Under the pieces are notes generated by a model. The model was not told where the DNA came from, made no database searches, and was given only the letters and a program-made list of their open reading frames with translations. A stretch of 10,387 nucleotides of DNA from an uncultured Kiloniellales bacterium (GTDB lineage: Bacteria; Pseudomonadota; Alphaproteobacteria; Kiloniellales; JAKSDN01): NCBI GenBank assembly GCA_947259625.1, contig CAMYMY010000222.1:1-10387 (forward strand), in the 5' to 3' direction. Positions 6,446-10,387 of the stretch are shown piece by piece. Position numbers and translations under genes: made by a program. Within the stretch, counting starts at the first letter, position 1. Each line of letters opens with the position of its first letter.

Positions 6446-7449
6446 TTCAAGGCAACATTCTTGAACACGTCCAGTCGTTTGGCAAAGGTCTTTATGTCAT
6501 CATCGCAGTAGATCTGCGTGCGCCGCAGGGCCAGAGGGTGGGCGAAGGAGGGGTTGCTGCCACGGGTTACCGTGGTGCCCAACCTAAAGCCTGCGGCTTC
6601 GACGATGGCGAGTACCGCGTCGTTTTCCGCGCCATAAGGGTAGGAAAAAGTATGTATTGGCAGCCCGAGATGCCGTTTTATCGCCTTGGAAGGATGGCGA
6701 ACCTCCTCGCGGATTCGCTCCCTGTAGGCCTTTTCGCTCTCGCCCTCCAGCCGAATGGTCAAATCGCTGTGGGTCTTCGAATGCGGTTGTATGTCGATCA
6801 GCCGCGAGGCGACCATCTCCTTCATTTGCGCCCAGGTCAGCCCGGCTCCGGCGCCAATGAAATCGGAATAGACGAAGATGGTCGCCTTCTGCCCGTACCT
6901 GCGCAGGACCGGGTAGGCGTTGTCGTAGGCCGATCTGTAGCCGTCGTCGATCGTCAAGAGGACGGATTTGTGCGGAATGGCGGCCTTGCCCTCGATGAAA
7001 TCGGCCAGCTGCGAGAAGCTGATGACCGAATAGTTATTGTCGCGAAGATAAGCCAGCTGCTTGGCGAAGGAACGCGCGCCCACGGCCAGCTTGTCGCAGC
7101 CCTGTCCTTTCGGCGAGAAACGGTGATAGGTCAGGATCGGCACGACCTGATAACCGTTCGGATAGACCGCTGCGCGGTTCGCCGGCTTGAGGGGTATGAC
7201 GATCTCCTGCCCGCCGCGCACCCGGGAGACATCGTTGAAATCGGCGATGACCTGATACAGGGATTCATCGCCCAGATATGCGCGCGCCAGCGAGCGGAAC
7301 GTCGTCTTCGAGCCTGCGGACACCACAACGAAATCGCTACTCCTGGCGATTACTCGGCTGTCGGTTGGAGACGCACAGCCCCAGGCCAGGCCCGCCGCCA
7401 AGCCAAGCAGCAGCAAATGGCTCCTAAGTCGTCGTCGGTTCACTGGCAT
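6442..7449 (-). CDS. Polysaccharide deacetylase (NodB/CE4) lipoprotein with N-terminal LysM-like domain
   Basis: This protein of about 335 residues removes acetyl groups from N-acetylated glycans. From ATG 7447-7449 it has basic MPVNRRR, a hydrophobic stretch and lipobox AWGC (Cys25). A LysM-like domain follows at about 40-87 (SLARAYLGDESLY, GGQEIVIPL). The NodB domain runs from about 100 to 325 with TIDDGY (motif 1, catalytic and metal Asp168/Asp169), HSKTH (motif 2, metal His223/His227) and SYPYG (motif 3). All metal ligands are present, so it should be active. The start is ambiguous: three further in-frame ATGs (7473, 7497, 7521) lie upstream inside the kinase tail repeat, and the farthest has GGAG four bases before it. 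The 7449 start gives the most normal signal peptide. The gene overlaps the kinase gene by 26 bp and the TPR lipoprotein gene by 4. The substrate (peptidoglycan or exopolysaccharide) is unknown. Confidence 0.9.
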   Translation of the reverse strand: MPVNRRRLRSHLLLLGLAAGLAWGCASPTDSRVIARSSDFVVVSAGSKTTFRSLARAYLGDESLYQVIADFNDVSRVRGGQEIVIPLKPANRAAVYPNGYQVVPILTYHRFSPKGQGCDKLAVGARSFAKQLAYLRDNNYSVISFSQLADFIEGKAAIPHKSVLLTIDDGYRSAYDNAYPVLRRYGQKATIFVYSDFIGAGAGLTWAQMKEMVASRLIDIQPHSKTHSDLTIRLEGESEKAYRERIREEVRHPSKAIKRHLGLPIHTFSYPYGAENDAVLAIVEAAGFRLGTTVTRGSNPSFAHPLALRRTQIYCDDDIKTFAKRLDVFKNVALK

Positions 7450-9151
7450 CGGTCTCTGCGGGTTCACTGACATCGGTCTCTGCGGGTTCGCTGACATCGG
7501 TCGTCGTGGGTTCGCTGACATCGGTCTCCATGAGGTCGCTGTTGTTCCGTGCCTCCAGCGAGGCGGCCATCTTGTTGAACTCCGCAAACACCTCGCCGAG
7601 TTCGTCGCGTCTTTCCTCGGAGATCCGACAATCCATGTTCCCGTCTCGGATCTCGTTGAGTGCCGTGCGCAACACCTTGATCGGCCGTGACAAGAGCCGG
7701 GCAAGAACATAAGACCCGATACCCACCGCCAGGACGGTCACGGCCGACAAGGCGATCAGCAGGATTCGGGTGATGTCGACGACCTCCTGCAGCGAGGTTT
7801 GTAGCAGACCCAGACGGATTCGTCCCACCTCTTTGCCCTGAAACACAATCGGCGTGTCGAAATCCAGCACCGCCGCGCCGCCGGACTGGCCGACCACCAC
7901 GGCCCGTACGCTGCCGTCGTCGAACAACGTCTCCTTGATCTCCGGTTCGCTGTAGGTCTTGCCCAGCAGGGCATTGTCGCTGGCGCCTCGTACGATCCCT
8001 TGGTGGTCGAGCACGAACAGGTATTCGAAGGTCTGGCGCTGTGATGCCTCCTGGATGTCGATCTCGATCGACACCCAATCCTGGCTGAGCACGGGCACCG
8101 CGGTCTCGGTCGCGATGAATTTCGCCAACGAGGCGCCGGAATCGATCGCAAAGCGGGTCAGGACCTCGTTCTGCTTGTCTTCGATAAAGAAGACGCTGAC
8201 CGCCATAGTCAGCGCCACCAGTGTGCCCATCAGCAGGGCCGAGCGGACCCGCATTGGGATGTAGCGCTGCTTGTCGGCGTCCTGCGAAAGCTCCTGCAGC
8301 GCCTTCAGCTCGTGTCTCAGCGCCTTGGCCAGCTCCTCGCCGCTCTGGAAGCGCCGCTCGGGCGCCTTGGCCAGCAGCTTGCCGATGATATGCTGCAGGC
8401 CCGCAGGCGTGCCAGCGTCGAGCTGTGCGATCGGCGGCGGGTCCTCCTTGGTGATCTTGTACAGCAGCGTTGCCATGGTATCGCCGTCGAATGGCCGCTG
8501 TCCGGTGCAGAGCTGGTAGAGGATGACGCCGAGGGAAAACAGGTCGGAACGTCCGTCGACTTTTTGCCCCATGACCTGCTCGGGCGACATGTATTGCGGC
8601 GTCCCCAGCACGGCGCCCACCTGGGTCTGCTGGGCGGAGTTCGGGTCGTCCATGTGGGCGATCCCGAAATCCGCGATCTTGATGGTCTCGCTGTTGGCCA
8701 AGACGAGGATATTGGCGGGTTTGACATCCCGGTGAACGACGCCGTGGCGATGCGCGAAATCCAGGGCGTCGGCCATCTGGATGCCAATGGACAGCACCTG
8801 CTTCAACGGCAGGGGCTTTCCGGGTTTCATCGAATCTCCCAGAGGTGCCCCGTTGATCAGCTCGATGATGATGTACGGTCGGTTCTCGACCGTTCCGATG
8901 TCGTAAACTGTGACGATGTTGGGGTGGGAAAAGGCGCCGGCCGCTTTGGCCTCGCGTATGAAGCGACCGACGTATTCCTCGTCCAGGCACCACTCCTGCT
9001 TGAGGATCTTCAAGGCGAGCGTACGGTCGATCTCGGGGTCGTAGGCCTTGTAGACCTCGGCCATCGAGCCCTCGCCGATCAGCTCCAGGATCTCGTACCG
9101 CCCAATCTGTTCAAACATGGATTGTTCGACCGCCCTCTCCGTGGCGCGCAT
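7424..9151 (-). CDS. Transmembrane Ser/Thr protein kinase with extracytoplasmic Cache-like sensor, HAMP and repeat tail
   Basis: This is a 575-residue Hanks-type kinase. The N-terminal kinase domain (about 18-290) has glycine loop GEGSMAEV (26-33), Lys48, Glu67, HRDVKPAN (140-147), DFG (161-163), GTPQYMSPE (183-191) and Asp203, so it should be catalytically active. TM1 is about 303-323. An extracytoplasmic region (324-461) resembles a single Cache/PAS-like sensor (LDHQGIVRGASD, then GKEVGRIRLGL). TM2 is about 462-484. A HAMP linker (485-538) begins at SRPIKVL. The tail (541-575) holds four 8-residue repeats of the form xxTDVSEP. ATG 9151 has no clear ribosome site; ATG 9118 (MFEQIGRYE) is a good alternative. 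It follows the PP2C gene by 17 bp. The ligand is unknown. Confidence 0.95.
   Translation of the reverse strand: MRATERAVEQSMFEQIGRYEILELIGEGSMAEVYKAYDPEIDRTLALKILKQEWCLDEEYVGRFIREAKAAGAFSHPNIVTVYDIGTVENRPYIIIELINGAPLGDSMKPGKPLPLKQVLSIGIQMADALDFAHRHGVVHRDVKPANILVLANSETIKIADFGIAHMDDPNSAQQTQVGAVLGTPQYMSPEQVMGQKVDGRSDLFSLGVILYQLCTGQRPFDGDTMATLLYKITKEDPPPIAQLDAGTPAGLQHIIGKLLAKAPERRFQSGEELAKALRHELKALQELSQDADKQRYIPMRVRSALLMGTLVALTMAVSVFFIEDKQNEVLTRFAIDSGASLAKFIATETAVPVLSQDWVSIEIDIQEASQRQTFEYLFVLDHQGIVRGASDNALLGKTYSEPEIKETLFDDGSVRAVVVGQSGGAAVLDFDTPIVFQGKEVGRIRLGLLQTSLQEVVDITRILLIALSAVTVLAVGIGSYVLARLLSRPIKVLRTALNEIRDGNMDCRISEERRDELGEVFAEFNKMAASLEARNNSDLMETDVSEPTTTDVSEPAETDVSEPAETDASEPTTT
7428..7523 (-). 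repeat. Four tandem 24-bp repeats at the kinase/deacetylase gene junction
   Basis: Units at 7428-7451, 7452-7475, 7476-7499 and 7500-7523 share gtcnncgnsggttcrctgrcatcg-like spelling with few differences. The 24-bp period keeps frame. In the kinase frame each unit encodes a [AT][ET]TD[VA]SEP octapeptide; in the next frame each unit carries an ATG and reads MSxNPxRP or MPVN. Because the units abut without spacers this is not a CRISPR array. Confidence 0.9.
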
Positions 9152-9168
9152 GTGAGAATGCGTCGGTG

Positions 9169-10011
9169 CTAGTATGCCGGAGAGCCATCTTGCTCTTCCA
9201 CCTGTACGACTATAGCCGTGACATTGTCGCGCGCGCCGTAGTCGAGCGCGCGATCGATCAATGCCCGGGCCGAGTCTTCGCAGCTCCCACTTTGCAGGAT
9301 CTGACCGATTTCGGCGTCGGGAACCTCTTTATTCAATCCGTCGCTGCAGATCAAGTAGATGTCCCTGTCGTGCAGGTCGCCCGATATCATGTCGATCTTG
9401 AGATCGTCCATGGCGCCGACGGCCCGGGTGATGACATTGCTGGCCGGGTGGGACTCGGCCTCTTCGCGATCGAGAAGCCCAAGCTTTATCAGCTCCTCCA
9501 CCTGCGAGTGGTCCCGCGTGAGCTGCCGGAATTGCCGGTCCCGGCACAGGTAGATTCGACTGTCGCCGACCCAGAGGCAAATCGCCTGGTGCTGATAGCC
9601 GACGAGGACCGCTACCGTGGTTCCGATGACCCCGCGGTCCGGACTCTCGGCTGCCAGCCGCTGGAGCCGCTCATGGCTCGACTTCAGACGCTGCTGAAGG
9701 TCCAACAAAAGGGACTCGCGGTTTACCGGGTTGGCCGCGCCGCGCAACGACTCGACGACCGTTTCGCTCGCGACGTCGCCGGCACGATGCCCGCCCATGC
9801 CGTCGGCGACGACCCACAGTCCGATGTCCGGGCGCTCCAGACAGGCGTCTTCGTTCACCTTGCGCACCGTTCCGACATGACTGCAACTCGCGGACCGCCA
9901 ACGGAAGTGGTCCGCCTGCCCAGGTATTGGATCCGATCTACTCACTGTTGCAGAGCCAAAATCCTCGCGCCAGCGTATCTGCTCTCGTGCCAGTGCGATT
10001 GTTACACTCAT
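9169..10011 (-). CDS. PP2C-family Ser/Thr protein phosphatase
   Basis: This 280-residue cytoplasmic metal-dependent phosphatase probably reverses phosphorylation by the kinase encoded next. PP2C motifs appear in order: GTVRKVNEDA (47-56) with Asp55, DGMGGH (70-75), GTT (130-132), GDSR (149-152), SDGL (223-226) and ARDNVTAI (260-267). The metal-binding Asp residues are all present. There is no membrane segment or extra domain beyond about 35 N-terminal residues of no recognised family. ATG 10009-10011 is chosen because the domain begins soon after it, although no good ribosome site precedes it. The frame stays open to an ATG at 10311, but the added 100 residues are Arg-rich and unlike protein. 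It is the first gene of the operon; pairing with a Hanks kinase is a classic arrangement. Confidence 0.94.
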   Translation of the reverse strand: MSVTIALAREQIRWREDFGSATVSRSDPIPGQADHFRWRSASCSHVGTVRKVNEDACLERPDIGLWVVADGMGGHRAGDVASETVVESLRGAANPVNRESLLLDLQQRLKSSHERLQRLAAESPDRGVIGTTVAVLVGYQHQAICLWVGDSRIYLCRDRQFRQLTRDHSQVEELIKLGLLDREEAESHPASNVITRAVGAMDDLKIDMISGDLHDRDIYLICSDGLNKEVPDAEIGQILQSGSCEDSARALIDRALDYGARDNVTAIVVQVEEQDGSPAY

Positions 10012-10387
10012 TTGTACGTCGGACGACACCCAGGGCCATGTACGCCGTTCCCCATGAGATGATCTCGGAAATGCCCATAACCACCTTAAGCAAAATTGCC
10101 TCTGTCTGTCTAACTGTTCCGTGGATTTGCCTGTTCCGTCGCATCGCAGAGTTGGAATCGCTCCATCGCGGCCTGGGCGGGGCATCGTCCGCATCCCGCG
10201 CAGTTCGAACGTTCGACCCTTTCGCTCGTCGCGGCCCCGAATTCGGCGCGCCCGTTCAACGGGGTCAGTGGAGGTTGTCCGGCTATGGCCGGCGGACACC
10301 TTCCTGGCCATTGGAGTTTCCGCGCCGTTCCGGTCGTAATTCTTGCTCGATCAGCGTATTTTTGATTGAAATATTTTCATAGAAAAA
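10012..10387. other. 376-bp region upstream of the PP2C gene: no convincing gene, several small dyads
   Basis: No reading frame here has both a good start and protein-like composition. Dyads are seen at 10205-10216 (TCGAACGTTCGA, perfect), 10251-10263 (CCCGTT, one base, AACGGG), 10275-10302 (imperfect hairpin) and 10367-10379 (TGAAA, three bases, TTTCA). The last 50 bases are AT-rich and promoter-like in composition. A minus-strand frame from about 10378 to 10120 encodes CAGCGRCPAQ but has no ATG or GTG before that motif. A well-formed sigma-70 promoter for the PP2C operon was not found. Confidence 0.6.
10071..10091 (-). promoter_or_regulatory. CTTAAGG-type motif, copy 3, upstream of the phosphatase-kinase operon
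   Basis: Read on the minus strand it is GCTTAAGG, TGG, TTATGG, G, CAT. Apart from four inserted bases this matches the copy at 3671-3687, in the same orientation relative to its downstream gene. It ends about 60 bp before the PP2C start codon. A shared regulator of the two transcription units is the inferred meaning; the inserted bases weaken the case. Confidence 0.4.

Noticed and set aside
6538..7470. Plus-strand frame of 310 codons opposite the deacetylase
   Set aside because: It is antisense to a gene with all NodB motifs and shows no domain or credible start site.
7428..7523. CRISPR-like repeat
   Set aside because: The four 24-bp units are contiguous with no spacers and keep reading frame in a protein tail.
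7464..8993. 509-codon alternative minus-strand frame inside the kinase gene
   Set aside because: It is Arg/Pro/Gly-rich out-of-frame reading; the kinase frame holds every Hanks motif plus TM, HAMP and sensor segments.
5483..10011. Type VI secretion phospho-regulation (PpkA/PppA) locus
   Set aside because: Kinase and PP2C pairs occur in such loci, but no tube, sheath, baseplate or ClpV gene is present; the neighbours are glycan and TPR lipoproteins.
10012..10311. N-terminal extension of the PP2C phosphatase to ATG 10311
   Set aside because: The extra 100 residues are Arg-rich and unlike protein, cover the shared CTTAAGG-type element, and are not needed for the PP2C fold.

Overview
The window is GC-rich chromosomal DNA with tightly packed, often overlapping genes. 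A Tat-exported solute-binding protein, HAAT-type ABC genes and the general protein character suggest an alphaproteobacterium, perhaps Rhodospirillales-like. This is an inference from style, not from a marker gene. No mobile element, tRNA, rRNA or CRISPR array is visible.

Left third (1-3600): housekeeping metabolism. On the minus strand, a branched-chain amino acid/urea/amide-type ABC importer reads substrate-binding protein (1045-2220), then ATPase LivG/UrtD-like (242-994), then ATPase LivF/UrtE-like (1-248, cut by the window edge). The permeases are not in view. A perfect 10-bp hairpin sits between the binding protein and the first ATPase. Divergent from it is a class II (FucA-like) aldolase (2364-3026), which converges on a GNAT acetyltransferase (3034-3600, minus).

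Right two thirds (3600-10387): what looks like one envelope signalling module. A four-gene minus-strand operon reads PP2C phosphatase (9169-10011), then a transmembrane Ser/Thr kinase with an extracytoplasmic sensor and HAMP (7424-9151), then a LysM-like/NodB polysaccharide deacetylase lipoprotein (6442-7449), then a TPR lipoprotein (5483-6445). The junctions are a 17-nt gap, a 26-bp overlap and a 4-bp ATGA overlap. Converging on it from the left is a LysM-TPR lipoprotein (3845-5377, plus). A hairpin separates the two convergent 3' ends.

The proposed logic is that the kinase/phosphatase pair senses a periplasmic or envelope condition, and the three lipoproteins act on or bind cell-wall or exopolysaccharide glycans. 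Support comes from gene order, shared LysM-like and TPR parts, and a CTTAAGG-type sequence found upstream of both transcription units. The kinase C-terminus is an unusual tandem 8-residue repeat. Its DNA also carries four in-frame ATG codons for the overlapping deacetylase gene.
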